From Labedella phragmitis (GTDB lineage: Bacteria > Actinomycetota > Actinomycetes > Actinomycetales > Microbacteriaceae), in contig NZ_RZNB01000004.1 of NCBI RefSeq assembly GCF_004078635.1, positions 248,001 through 312,000 of the forward strand: DNA of 64,000 nt, in the 5' to 3' direction. The notes beneath the pieces were generated by a model. That model worked only from the letters and a program-made list of their open reading frames with translations. It ran no database searches and was not told the DNA's origin. This document shows positions 55,162 through 63,689 of this stretch, piece after piece; position 1 is the stretch's first letter, and each line of letters begins with the position of its first letter. A program made the translations under genes and the position numbers.

Positions 55162-56013
55162 TCACGCCAAGCCGAGGGATGAGAGATAGACGGTGGCGAC
55201 GGGTTCACCGGCGACGGCGCCGATCCATGCCCCGAGGAGCATCCAGGGGCCGAACGGAATCCCCGACCCGCGTCGAGCGCGACCGGTCACGAGCAGGCTG
55301 ACCGCGAAGAGTCCGCCCGTCAGGAACGCACCGAACGCGCCGACGATGAGTTGTGGCCACCCGAGCCACGCGAGCGCGAGCCCGAGCACACCCGCCAGTT
55401 TCACGTCGCCGAGCCCCATCGCTCCCGGCTTGACGGTCGCGAGGATGAGGTAAAAGACCGCGAGCACGGCGGCGCCGATGACGGCGCGCCCGAGAGCCTC
55501 CGGCCGCCCGTCCAGGAGCGCCGATGCCCCGAGGAGGACCGTCAGCACGACGTAGGCCGGGAGCACGATCCGGTCCGGGAGACGATGGAGGTCGAGGTCG
55601 ATGAGGCCGAGCGCGAGCGACACCGCCGCGAGGTAGAGGAAGGCGACGAGGCCGAGGCCCGAGGCGACGATCCCGCTCACCGTCTCCGTGAGCCCTGTGA
55701 CGGAGGTCCACCACCCGGCGACGCCGATGAAAGCGACGCCGCCCGCGAGCTCGACGAGGGGGTAACGCACGGAGATCGGCTCGCGGCACGCGCGACACCT
55801 GCCGCCGAGCACGAGCCACGAGAGCACGGGAACGTTGTCGTACGGCTTGATGTCCGCGCCGCAGCCGGGGCACGCACTCGGCGGGTTCACGACGGACAGC
55901 CCGTTCGGCACTCGATAGACGACCACGTTGAGGAACGAGCCGATCAGCAGTCCGAAGACGCCGACGAGCACGGCACCCACCACAAGGAGAGGGACGAGGT
56001 CCACCTGAGTCAT
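55162..56013 (-). CDS. pilD: Prepilin peptidase and N-methyltransferase
   Basis: The 283-residue membrane enzyme has the SFLNVVVYRVP N-terminal motif and the zinc-type four-cysteine pattern Cys48, Cys51, Cys73, Cys76. The aspartyl protease residues lie in GLIDLDLHRLPD (Asp139 region) and GLGDVKL (Asp203). It cleaves type III leader peptides of prepilins after Gly and methylates the new N-terminus. The four cysteines suggest the methyltransferase half is functional. The ATG overlaps the upstream pilX-like stop (ATGA). It should process the four pilin-like proteins encoded next to it. Confidence 0.93.
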   Translation of the reverse strand: MTQVDLVPLLVVGAVLVGVFGLLIGSFLNVVVYRVPNGLSVVNPPSACPGCGADIKPYDNVPVLSWLVLGGRCRACREPISVRYPLVELAGGVAFIGVAGWWTSVTGLTETVSGIVASGLGLVAFLYLAAVSLALGLIDLDLHRLPDRIVLPAYVVLTVLLGASALLDGRPEALGRAVIGAAVLAVFYLILATVKPGAMGLGDVKLAGVLGLALAWLGWPQLIVGAFGAFLTGGLFAVSLLVTGRARRGSGIPFGPWMLLGAWIGAVAGEPVATVYLSSLGLA

Positions 56014-57815
56014 GCCGGGCTCCCGTCGGGCTTGAAAGCAGACTTGACCTCGACGATCTCCGAGACGCCGTAGGTCGTGGTCGCCGGCGAGAGGAACTTG
56101 GGTGGTGCCAGGTACTTGAAACGCGGGTCGTACGAGTAGTTCTTCAGGTAGCCGCTCTGCACGCCACCCGCTCCGTCGGTGGTGGCGACCGGGCCCCGGA
56201 ACTTCTGGGCGATGGACCCCATCACGGTGAGCGTTCCGAAGGACGCGCCGCGGTCGTAATTCTGCACGATGAAGGTGTGCAGAACCGAGAGGATCGCAGC
56301 ATCGATCCGCCGATCCTTCGTGGTCGAGATGTTCGCGTAGGTTCTGCACGTCGTATTGCGACCGTATTCGTCCTTGTTCCAGACCGAGCAATAGACGGGT
56401 TTGTGCACCCACACCGAGTTCTCGCCGACCAACCCGAGGACATCGTCGGATGCGCTCTCGTAGGTCAGGTCTCCGGTGACGTAGATGTAGTTCTGGGCGG
56501 CAAGGGTCACTCGGCCGTCGAGCACGCCCTTGACGTAGAGGTCGCCGTTCCGACACCCGTAGTGCGCCGGTGACGCGTATGGCACCTGTTCGTTGGCGGC
56601 GGGGTGTTTCTCGGTGCCGAAGGTCCACTGGTTGCCGGAAGAGGAGCACGTGAAGTTGCTGGCCGTCGTCGAGATCGGGATGTTCGGGTTGCCCGCTTGA
56701 TTCGGCACGTTCTGGACGTAGATCAGGTTCTGGTCAATCACGGGGATCGTCGCACCGTCGAGGGAACCGAGCTGTCCGGTCTGGTTGCCGGGGGTGCCGC
56801 AATCGGTGTTCACGACGGCACCGGAGGCCGGCGAACCCGACGTACGCGTCGCTCGCGTGAACGGTGACTTCACGTTCATCATCCCGTCCGCGGTGAATGT
56901 GATGATCGTCGGACCGCTGTAGAGGCAGCCGGGGCGCGGCACCGTGCTCGACATGAGGTCACCACGCGTCTCACGGAGCATCTCCGCGTTCGACTCCGGC
57001 ATTTTCGGGGCATCGCTGTGCTTAGGCGCTACCGCGAAGACCGGAGAGCCAGAACAACCGGAGGCAGTCGACCGCTTGTAGAGCGGCGCAATTCGGTTCT
57101 CCGTCGTGAACGTACCGTTGAAGCGCGTCGCACCGCAGGTCAAGACGGTGTCCTTCGAATGGAACGGACCGTTGATGACGTCGTTGGCGGCGAACTGGAT
57201 GTTCTGACACCCGCTCGCGTGGGTGTTCCCCGGCAGCTGGTGCGCGTAGGTGAGCGGGCACCAGGAGTTCGGGCGCAAAATGGGATCCGTCATCTCGAAA
57301 TCGGTGTAGTAGAGGTAGTCGACGAAGCCCTTCTGCTTCACGTTCACGACGATCGAGCGGACACTGTCGCCGACTCGACCGGAGGAGCGGATCCGGAGAC
57401 TCCCGGCCGTCGCGTAGGAGGAGTTGTCGACCTCGTACCGGTACTGGGCCCCATTGGAGCTGCCCGGCACGCTCGCCCACGTCCCAGTCGTGCCGATGCC
57501 GAAGGCCGGATTCTCCTGGGCCGGCAGGACCAGCGTGCTGGTGCTGCTGAAGGCGGCGTGGGGGTTCCCATAACGCGAGTACGACGTGTCGTTCGACAGT
57601 CGCGACTGGTAGTCGTCGACCCCGGCGTATGCGGCCGCAATGGCGGCGCTCCAATCCGCGTCGTGCGAGGACTTCCGGGTTCCACTGACCGCGACCGCTG
57701 TGGCCGTCGCGACGAAGATCATCAGGACCATTCCGATGATGATCGTCATGGCGAGCGCAGCACCGTCGTCCGCCCCTTCTCGCCACCGACCCAGAGTCGT
57801 CCTCAGCCGGTTCAC
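56010..57815 (-). CDS. PilX-like large minor pilin or tip-associated protein
   Basis: The 601-residue protein starts with a class III-like leader DDGAALAMTIIIGMVLMIF, with Gly18 as the likely cleavage site and no Glu at mature position 5, as in PilX/GspK-type pilins. One hydrophobic helix is followed by a large, mostly beta, Ser/Thr/Asn-rich domain with about ten cysteines (for example SWCPLTY, SGCQNI, LTCGATR, TCRTY). The GTG start overlaps the pilW-like stop (GTGA). GspK-type subunits cap the pilus tip. The large Cys-rich domain could be a tip adhesin. Confidence 0.78.
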   Translation of the reverse strand: MNRLRTTLGRWREGADDGAALAMTIIIGMVLMIFVATATAVAVSGTRKSSHDADWSAAIAAAYAGVDDYQSRLSNDTSYSRYGNPHAAFSSTSTLVLPAQENPAFGIGTTGTWASVPGSSNGAQYRYEVDNSSYATAGSLRIRSSGRVGDSVRSIVVNVKQKGFVDYLYYTDFEMTDPILRPNSWCPLTYAHQLPGNTHASGCQNIQFAANDVINGPFHSKDTVLTCGATRFNGTFTTENRIAPLYKRSTASGCSGSPVFAVAPKHSDAPKMPESNAEMLRETRGDLMSSTVPRPGCLYSGPTIITFTADGMMNVKSPFTRATRTSGSPASGAVVNTDCGTPGNQTGQLGSLDGATIPVIDQNLIYVQNVPNQAGNPNIPISTTASNFTCSSSGNQWTFGTEKHPAANEQVPYASPAHYGCRNGDLYVKGVLDGRVTLAAQNYIYVTGDLTYESASDDVLGLVGENSVWVHKPVYCSVWNKDEYGRNTTCRTYANISTTKDRRIDAAILSVLHTFIVQNYDRGASFGTLTVMGSIAQKFRGPVATTDGAGGVQSGYLKNYSYDPRFKYLAPPKFLSPATTTYGVSEIVEVKSAFKPDGSPA

Positions 57816-58534
57816 GGGATCACCCGGGTTCGACCGAGGTTCGGGATCGCCACCGTGTTCTCGAGCGCGACGCGAGAGCGGGTGTCGGTGGACGAACCCT
57901 GGATGGTGAGAGCGATGGACACGGCGCTGACGGACGCGAGGACGTCCGTACTGATCACACCGCCCGACGGCACCGCGATCGGATGCCCCGCCTTATCGAG
58001 ATAGGTGAACAGCGGCGAACCGGTCTCGGCCGCCGGGACGAGCGAGGTGGCCAGCTCGCGCCTCGAGGTGGGATCGGGCGGAAAGTTGTAGAAGTCACCG
58101 TCCGGTGGGCCGGCCTCCCACGTCGTCTCGATGAGGTCGGTGCGCTCGACTGAGTACTGCACCTTCACCGGCTTCTGGTCGCTGTTCTGGAGGTTGACGT
58201 AGGCGTACATCGTGAACGAGTCCGGCGCGATCTGGACGAACGCCGGTCGTGGGACCATTTCGTTCTTCACCGGGTAGGGGGTGCCGGCCCGCACCATGCG
58301 CGTTAACTGGTTCATCCCGTTCGACGCCATCCGGGTGTTCGTGTCCGTCGCCGACGAGACCGACATGGCGCGGACGGAGCTGATGAAGAGGTTCGCGATG
58401 AGGGCCGAAATGATCCCCAGCACGAGGATCCCCACGACAAGTTCGACGAGGGAGATGCCCTCGTCGCGTTGCGCGACGCGCCGGACGCTGACCATTCGCG
58501 CCGCGACCGCCCGGACGACCATCGACGGGTTCAC
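57812..58534 (-). CDS. PilW-like minor pilin
   Basis: The 240-residue protein has a class III leader ending RRVAQRDEG with cleavage after Gly26, mature ISLVELVVGILVLGIISALI and the conserved Glu5. A beta-rich C-terminal domain follows. The GTG start overlaps the preceding pilV-like stop (GTGA). It is one of three minor pilins encoded in a row and probably helps prime pilus assembly. Confidence 0.82.
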   Translation of the reverse strand: MNPSMVVRAVAARMVSVRRVAQRDEGISLVELVVGILVLGIISALIANLFISSVRAMSVSSATDTNTRMASNGMNQLTRMVRAGTPYPVKNEMVPRPAFVQIAPDSFTMYAYVNLQNSDQKPVKVQYSVERTDLIETTWEAGPPDGDFYNFPPDPTSRRELATSLVPAAETGSPLFTYLDKAGHPIAVPSGGVISTDVLASVSAVSIALTIQGSSTDTRSRVALENTVAIPNLGRTRVIP

Positions 58535-59910
58535 GGCACGACCACCTTCCGCGGGTCCAGGGTCAGGACGCCGTCGTTGAAAAACCCTCCGGTGAGGGGG
58601 GCCACCGCTGATCCGGGAATCACGCCGACGGTCCCGGACGGCGTCGTCACACTCCAGGTCCCGAACGGCAGGACGAAATCCCGAAACCCGGAAAAAGAAC
58701 CGAGCGAGTACTCCATGGTGGTGCCGCACGTCGGAGAGTCGGCGACGGGGGCGATGCTCTTCGCGGTCACCGTCGCCGTCGACCCGGCGGGCATCGTCAC
58801 CCTCACCACGGCGACGGGGACCGACACGGTAGTGGAGGTGCCGCGAGCCGTCGCCGTCGGAGGGATGACCCAGCCGTCCTTCGTGACGCCGTCGGTTCCC
58901 GTCGCCGGAGGCCAGCGAGACGGGTCGATCGCGTCGCAAGACGTCGCGGCACCGGATTCGATGGCCACCGTGCCGGCCATAACCGTGTAGCCGGCCTCGG
59001 CAGGGAACATCCGAACGGTCGACTGAGGCGAGCTCGAGAGGTAAGTCCCTGCTGTGCTGACGTAGCTGACCCCGAGCCCGGAGGGGATGATTGCGTTCGG
59101 GCTCGCGCTGCGATCGAGCGCCGGCGTGATGGCGATGGCTTGGTCGTAAGCGAACAGCACCGAGGTGGCGGCTCCCCGAACCACGGCCTGATCGCGTTGG
59201 ACGGAGATCGCTTGGTGCGTGCCCGAGACGTAGCCCGTTCGCTGGATCGTGACGTCGTAGTTGCCGGGCTTCACTTCGAGGGCATAGGAGCAACCGCTGC
59301 TGTTGGTGACGGGAACCGGCTCTGTGAGCGTCGCCGCGGTCCCCGGGGTGGCCGACGGCGTCACCGAGACGGTGATTCCCTCCGCGCCGGACCCGTCGGC
59401 GCGCGTCACCTGAACGACGACCGTGCCGAGCGTTTCATCGTTGATCTTCGACGACGGCGCGATGATCGTGTCTGAACGGACCGTGCGCTTTGCGTCTCCG
59501 GAGCCCCAGGAGACCTCGACGTTCACCTGCTGATGCAGCAGGACACCGTCTCCGGCGCCGCAATCGGTCGAGTTCAAGCCGGTGTTGATCCATTTCGTCG
59601 TGCGAGTGACCGTGTAGGGGATGCCGCCGACCATCTCCGTGCGCGGCTGCGCCGTCGAGATCGAGAACACGTCTCCGACCGACCTTACGAAGTCGATCTC
59701 CTGGGCGGCGAGGTTCGCAGCGGCGGCACGGCCCCGGGAGTCGTGTGTGGACTGCAACGTCGCGAGGATCGAATAGGCGACCCCGAGCGACAGGATGGCG
59801 AAGACCATCATGGCCACCACGAGTTCGACGAGGGTAAGTCCGTCGTCGGCGCTCGCGCGACCCGCTGAAGAGACGGGTGCCACGGGGAGGAGCTTGCGCA
59901 TTCTTCTCAC
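58531..59910 (-). CDS. PilV-like minor pilin with carboxypeptidase-regulatory-like repeats
   Basis: The 459-residue protein has a leader ending ASADDG, with cleavage after Gly24, and mature LTLVELVVAMMVFAILSLGV with Glu5. The large C-terminal part contains Ig/carboxypeptidase-regulatory-like segments (KPGNYDVTIQRTGYVSG and similar), unusual for a minor pilin of about 150-200 residues. I use the GTG at 59910, which has GGAGG six bases upstream. The ATG three codons on lacks proper spacing. The extra domains may be displayed at the pilus tip. Confidence 0.8.
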   Translation of the reverse strand: MRRMRKLLPVAPVSSAGRASADDGLTLVELVVAMMVFAILSLGVAYSILATLQSTHDSRGRAAAANLAAQEIDFVRSVGDVFSISTAQPRTEMVGGIPYTVTRTTKWINTGLNSTDCGAGDGVLLHQQVNVEVSWGSGDAKRTVRSDTIIAPSSKINDETLGTVVVQVTRADGSGAEGITVSVTPSATPGTAATLTEPVPVTNSSGCSYALEVKPGNYDVTIQRTGYVSGTHQAISVQRDQAVVRGAATSVLFAYDQAIAITPALDRSASPNAIIPSGLGVSYVSTAGTYLSSSPQSTVRMFPAEAGYTVMAGTVAIESGAATSCDAIDPSRWPPATGTDGVTKDGWVIPPTATARGTSTTVSVPVAVVRVTMPAGSTATVTAKSIAPVADSPTCGTTMEYSLGSFSGFRDFVLPFGTWSVTTPSGTVGVIPGSAVAPLTGGFFNDGVLTLDPRKVVVP

Positions 59911-59959
59911 GGGGCACCTCCTCGACTCAGGTGAATGGGGAGAGCGGAACGGAGATCGG

Positions 59960-59988
59960 CAGCGGCACCTCTCCCCGAGGTGCCGCTG
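59960..59988 (-). terminator. Perfect 12-bp hairpin between pilA and the minor pilins
   Basis: CAGCGGCACCTC (59960-59971) and its complement (59977-59988) enclose the five-base loop TCCCC, about 50 bases before the pilV-like start. It looks like a terminator or RNA-stability element. One arm can also pair with eight bases of the pilV-like ribosome binding region (see findings). Confidence 0.75.
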
Positions 59989-60066
59989 TCGCGTGGTTGT
60001 GGTGCTGTTGGTTCGTGTGCTGCGGTGTGAGGGTCGGGTACTCACGCAGGTGGTTCGGACAGAGAC

Positions 60067-60098
60067 CGGTGGGACGCCGAACGAACGGCGCCCCACCG
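60067..60098 (-). terminator. Hairpin directly after pilA
   Basis: CGGTGGG and CCCACCG plus CGCCG and CGGCG form a long stem with one A/C mismatch and a six-base loop, 19 bases after the pilA stop. Partial termination here would make pilA RNA more abundant than that of the minor pilins. Confidence 0.7.
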
Positions 60099-60117
60099 AG
60101 TGACTGATGGTGAAGGG

Positions 60118-60591
60118 TTAGGACGAGGGCGTCGTCGTGCCGGTGGTGCCGCACTTACCGGTGGCGACGCCCGCGTCGGACTTGATGTTGAACCACTTCT
60201 CGTCAGTGGCCGCGCCATCTCGTTGGGCCTGGATGCAGAAGGCCTCAGCGCTAGGGGTTCCGCCGAAGGTAATCGATGCGTCCTTAGTGTCAGCGGAGTC
60301 CGTGAAGCCGTACTCCTTCAAGAGCTTGGCGTCGTCCGTGTTGGTGAAGCTAGGCGTCGTCGACTTCTCGGTGTAGAACGCGGTGACGGCGATCTTGGCG
60401 TTCGTCAGGTCCGACTTCACAGCCGAGTCCTTCGCGTTCTCCTGAACACCGATGTAGATCGGGATGGCGATGGCGGCGAGGACGCCGATGATGATGACGA
60501 CGACGAGGAGCTCGATGAGCGTGAAGCCCTTGTCGCTGTCCTTGAGGGCGGCCTTACGTGCGGCGAGCGCCGCGGTGATACGAGCAACCAT
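60118..60591 (-). CDS. pilA: Major type IV pilin
   Basis: The 157-residue prepilin has a 22-residue class III leader ending ALKDSDKG, then mature FTLIELLVVVIIIGVLAAIAIPIYIG with Glu5. The rest is a small globular domain with two cysteines (EAFCIQAQ and TGKCGTT) near the C-terminus that probably form the usual D-loop disulfide. It polymerises into the pilus fibre after PilD cleavage. The ATG at 60591 fits the leader. A promoter candidate lies 74 bases upstream, and two hairpins follow the gene. Confidence 0.93.
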   Translation of the reverse strand: MVARITAALAARKAALKDSDKGFTLIELLVVVIIIGVLAAIAIPIYIGVQENAKDSAVKSDLTNAKIAVTAFYTEKSTTPSFTNTDDAKLLKEYGFTDSADTKDASITFGGTPSAEAFCIQAQRDGAATDEKWFNIKSDAGVATGKCGTTGTTTPSS

Positions 60592-60956
60592 GAGGGGTTC
60601 CGTTTCTTGGTGATGTGCGTGCAGGGTGTGGGTCGTAAGGCCGGGTTTTCCTTGACCCTGGACGATGTTAGAGGCGGAGAACCGGTCGTGAAGACACACC
60701 AACGGGGGTGAAAATCCCCCGGTCGTGACCCCAATGTCGGGGTGGCGACACCTCCCGGCGTACACCGAACTGGGGGCACGTGTCCCGTGGTTGGGGGGTG
60801 TATCGCCTCATCTGGGAGATCACCTCCGTATCGGGTGGCGGCGTGCAGAATGCCCGCCGGAGAGGCACACGACAGCAGATCGATGGGAGCCGCGGTGCGC
60901 GACTGCGGCACGTTTCAATGCGATCACGAACACCGACGAAGGGCGTGATGGTCGCC
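60592..60956 (-). other. Intergenic region upstream of pilA
   Basis: This 365-base region between the HNH gene and pilA has no gene I can support. Besides the pilA promoter candidate it holds the inverted repeat CGGGGG-TGAAAAT-CCCCCG (60706-60724). This lies just upstream of the -35 element and could be the terminator of the HNH gene or a regulator site. Confidence 0.45.
60665..60693 (-). promoter_or_regulatory. Candidate promoter for pilA
   Basis: On the minus strand TAACAT (-10, 60665-60670) and CTTCAC (-35, 60688-60693) are 17 bases apart. Transcription would start near 60658, giving a 5' leader of about 67 nt. The -35 match is only partial. Confidence 0.45.
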
Positions 60957-62246
60957 TCAGGGCGGATCGGGCTCGGTGACGTACGTGCGCCCCGCCGGAC
61001 TCGTCCAGGACAGCACCGCCGTTCCGTGGTGGGGAGCGCCTCGCACTCGCTCGACGCTCCAGGCCGTCTCGTGTTTGAGGTGATGGTGGTTGGCGCAGAG
61101 GGCCGCGAGATTGTCGTGGGCCGTCTCGCCGCCGTCCGCCCACGGGACGGTGTGGTCGAGCTCGCAGTCCCGCGCGACGCGATTGCAGCCCGGAAAGCGG
61201 CACCGGCCGTCGCGCAGGCGGACGAACCTCTTGAGGTCCGTCGGGACGGCGTAGGAGTCGCGCCCGACCGACAGGACGACTCCCGTCTCCGGGTGCGTGA
61301 GGATCCTCGTGAAGCTCGGCGCCCGCGCCGCGAGCCGTCGGGCCGTGTCGGCGGGGATCGGGCCGTACCCGTCGAGGACGGCGGGCTCCTCGCTGGCCCC
61401 GAGAAGCGTCAGGACCGGCACGGTGACGTGGACGGTGGGCCGGATGACGTCCGCTCCCGACACGGCCTCCGGAGCGCCGCTCAGCAGGAGGTCGCGAGCG
61501 ATGTCGGCCCGTGTCTGCGGGAGCGTGCGGCCGCTGCCCCGCGCAGCACGGCGACCGAGTCGCGTGAGCGTGTCGTACACGGCATGCGCCTCCTCCGCCG
61601 GAAGGTAATGATGCAGCCACGCCATGCCGTCGTCGGCATCCTCCAGCACGACCCGTCGCTCCGCCGCCGCCCACCGCACCCGCACCTCGATGGACTGCGG
61701 CAGCAACCGCTCACGAATGACACGCGCCCGCCGCTTCAGACCTGGCGGGTTCGTCGTCTCGGCGAGAGGCACACTCTCGTTCTCGAATCGTTCCAGGCGC
61801 CTCTCAGCATCCCGCGGATCGGCGTCGGTCGGGTGAGCGCCCAGACCGATGCTCTGCTCGATCAGGACGCGCGCGTGTCTCTCCCCGATGCGCCCATCAG
61901 CGAGAGCGGCCAGTGTGAGGGGCAACCGCCGCACGAGTCGCTCGGCCTCGTCGAAGTCACGCGCGACGACCCGCTCCGACTCGTGTATCGCCACGGCGAC
62001 CTCGGCAACGAGCGCGCGATGCGCCAACTCGGCCCGCAGCCCCGAGTCGAGCGCCGGGGGTGGGGCCCAGCGACCACCCGGCGCGACGCCGCCGAATCCG
62101 ACGACTTCGGACTCGACCTCACGAGAGCGCAACTCGACGAGCACGCGCGCCTGCAACGCGGCCTCGCGTGAGGCCGCCGCGCGGCTCGCGATGAGCGCGT
62201 CGAGCAACACCGCCCGCGAGGCGGAAGCGAGGTCGTCGGGATCCAT
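60957..62246 (-). CDS. DUF222/HNH endonuclease-domain protein (13E12 repeat type)
   Basis: The 429-residue protein has an N-terminal DUF222 region (about 10-290, helical and Arg/Glu-rich) and a C-terminal HNH domain. The HNH part has CRFPGCNR, LDHTVPWADGG (catalytic His near residue 364) and CANHHHLKH. This is the 13E12-type family, found in many copies in actinobacteria and often linked to mobile DNA. The HNH residues look intact, so nuclease activity is possible. It sits inside the pilus locus, between pilC and pilA, on the same strand, and has no known pilus role. Confidence 0.9.
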   Translation of the reverse strand: MDPDDLASASRAVLLDALIASRAAASREAALQARVLVELRSREVESEVVGFGGVAPGGRWAPPPALDSGLRAELAHRALVAEVAVAIHESERVVARDFDEAERLVRRLPLTLAALADGRIGERHARVLIEQSIGLGAHPTDADPRDAERRLERFENESVPLAETTNPPGLKRRARVIRERLLPQSIEVRVRWAAAERRVVLEDADDGMAWLHHYLPAEEAHAVYDTLTRLGRRAARGSGRTLPQTRADIARDLLLSGAPEAVSGADVIRPTVHVTVPVLTLLGASEEPAVLDGYGPIPADTARRLAARAPSFTRILTHPETGVVLSVGRDSYAVPTDLKRFVRLRDGRCRFPGCNRVARDCELDHTVPWADGGETAHDNLAALCANHHHLKHETAWSVERVRGAPHHGTAVLSWTSPAGRTYVTEPDPP

Positions 62247-62288
62247 GACGGCATGGAATCACACACCACCGACATCCGGATCATGTCC

Positions 62289-62331
62289 GCTATCGGGTCT
62301 TTTGTCCCTGTGGACGGGTCATCCCGATAGC
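62289..62331 (-). terminator. Long inverted repeat between pilC and the HNH gene
   Basis: GCTATCGGG (62289-62297) and CCCGATAGC (62323-62331) are perfect 9-bp arms. A smaller stem GTCC-CTGT-GGAC lies between them. It is 66 bases after the pilC stop and 43 bases upstream of the HNH start, so it may end the pilT-pilC transcript. Confidence 0.5.
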
Positions 62332-62396
62332 CGCTGTGGACGACGATCCCGGGGAGAGAACCGGCCGCATCGAACGGCCGCCCGTGCCCTACTCGC

Positions 62397-63626
62397 CTAC
62401 TCGATCGCCGTGTAGATGCTGAAGATCGGGAGGTACAACGCCACGATCATGCCGCCGACGACGATCCCGAGGAACGCGATGAGGAGCGGCTCGATGAGCG
62501 CCGTGAGCTGCGCCGTCGTCGTCTTGACCTCCTGGTCGTAGAAATCGGCGATCTTGTCGAGCATCTGCTCGAGCGCACCCGAGTCCTCGCCGACGGCGAT
62601 CATCTGCGTCACCATCGGCGGGAAGACCTTCTCGTCGATGAGCGGCAACGAGATCGACTGCCCCTGCCGCACCGCGTCCTGGACCCGCGACAAGGCGTTC
62701 TCGACGACCCAGTTCCCGGACGTCTCCCCCACGATCTGCAGCGCCTGCAGGATGGGGACGCCGGCGCCGATCATGTCCGAGAAGTTGCGGGCGAAGCGCG
62801 CGACGGCCAACTTCGTCATGAGTGGACCGAACACGGGAGCCTTGAGCTTCAACGGATCGATCGTGCGACGGACCTTCTCGGTGTTCTTGTTCTGCCGCCA
62901 CCACACGGTCCCCACGATCGTCAGGACGATGAGGAGCGGCGCGAGCCACACCATCTGCTTCGAGAGGATGACGAGCAGCATCGTCGGCGCCGGCAGATCC
63001 GCACCGAACCCCGCGAACATCGTCTCGAAGATCGGCACGATGAAGATCAGCATCGCCGCGACGGACACGAAGCACATGATGATGACGATCACCGGGTACG
63101 TCATGGCCGACTTGATGCTGTCCCGCAGCTCGACCTCCTTCTCGAAGTTCGTCGCGACGGTCGAGAGCGCGTTGTCGAGGAACCCGCCGGTCTCGCCGGC
63201 CCTCACCATGTTGATCATGATGGGCGGGAAGTCGCGCGGGTGCTTCCGCATCGCGTCCGAGAGGGAGGTGCCCGCTTCGACGTCGTCGCGCACGCGCGCG
63301 AGGATCTTCGCGAGCGCGACCGACTCCGTCTGCTCGGCGAGGATCGTGAGCGTGCGGAGGAGGGAGAGACCGGCGCCCGACATCGTCGACATCTGCCGGC
63401 TCATGACGGCGAGGTCCTTGAGCGTCACACCCTTGGAGAGACCGGGGATCGAGATCTCGCGGTTGAGCCCCGTGCCGTCGGGGGCCTGCTCGATGGAGAC
63501 CGGTGAGAGCCCCATGACCCGGAGCCGCGACGCCACTTGCGCCTCGCTCGTGGCGTCGACCCGGCCCTTCACGATCTTGCCGCTCGCATCGCGCCCCTTG
63601 TAGGCGTACGCGGTCATCGTGGGCAT
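62397..63626 (-). CDS. pilC: Type IV pilus inner-membrane platform protein
   Basis: The 409-residue protein has an N-terminal cytoplasmic part (TAYAYKGRDASGKIVKGRVDATSEAQVASRLRVMGLSPVSIE), two GspF/T2SF domains (about 70-195 and 275-397) and three membrane helices. The family patterns MVRAGETGGFLDNALSTVATNFEKE and AVGEDSGALEQMLDKIADFYDQEVK are present. PilC is the membrane platform on which the PilB and PilT motors act. It lies 63 bases after pilT. Confidence 0.95.
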   Translation of the reverse strand: MPTMTAYAYKGRDASGKIVKGRVDATSEAQVASRLRVMGLSPVSIEQAPDGTGLNREISIPGLSKGVTLKDLAVMSRQMSTMSGAGLSLLRTLTILAEQTESVALAKILARVRDDVEAGTSLSDAMRKHPRDFPPIMINMVRAGETGGFLDNALSTVATNFEKEVELRDSIKSAMTYPVIVIIMCFVSVAAMLIFIVPIFETMFAGFGADLPAPTMLLVILSKQMVWLAPLLIVLTIVGTVWWRQNKNTEKVRRTIDPLKLKAPVFGPLMTKLAVARFARNFSDMIGAGVPILQALQIVGETSGNWVVENALSRVQDAVRQGQSISLPLIDEKVFPPMVTQMIAVGEDSGALEQMLDKIADFYDQEVKTTTAQLTALIEPLLIAFLGIVVGGMIVALYLPIFSIYTAIE

Positions 63627-63689
63627 GTCAGGCCTCCGTCATGCGAGCCGACGGCACCGCGAGCGTGGTTCGAGCGGCCTCGCGGGTCG

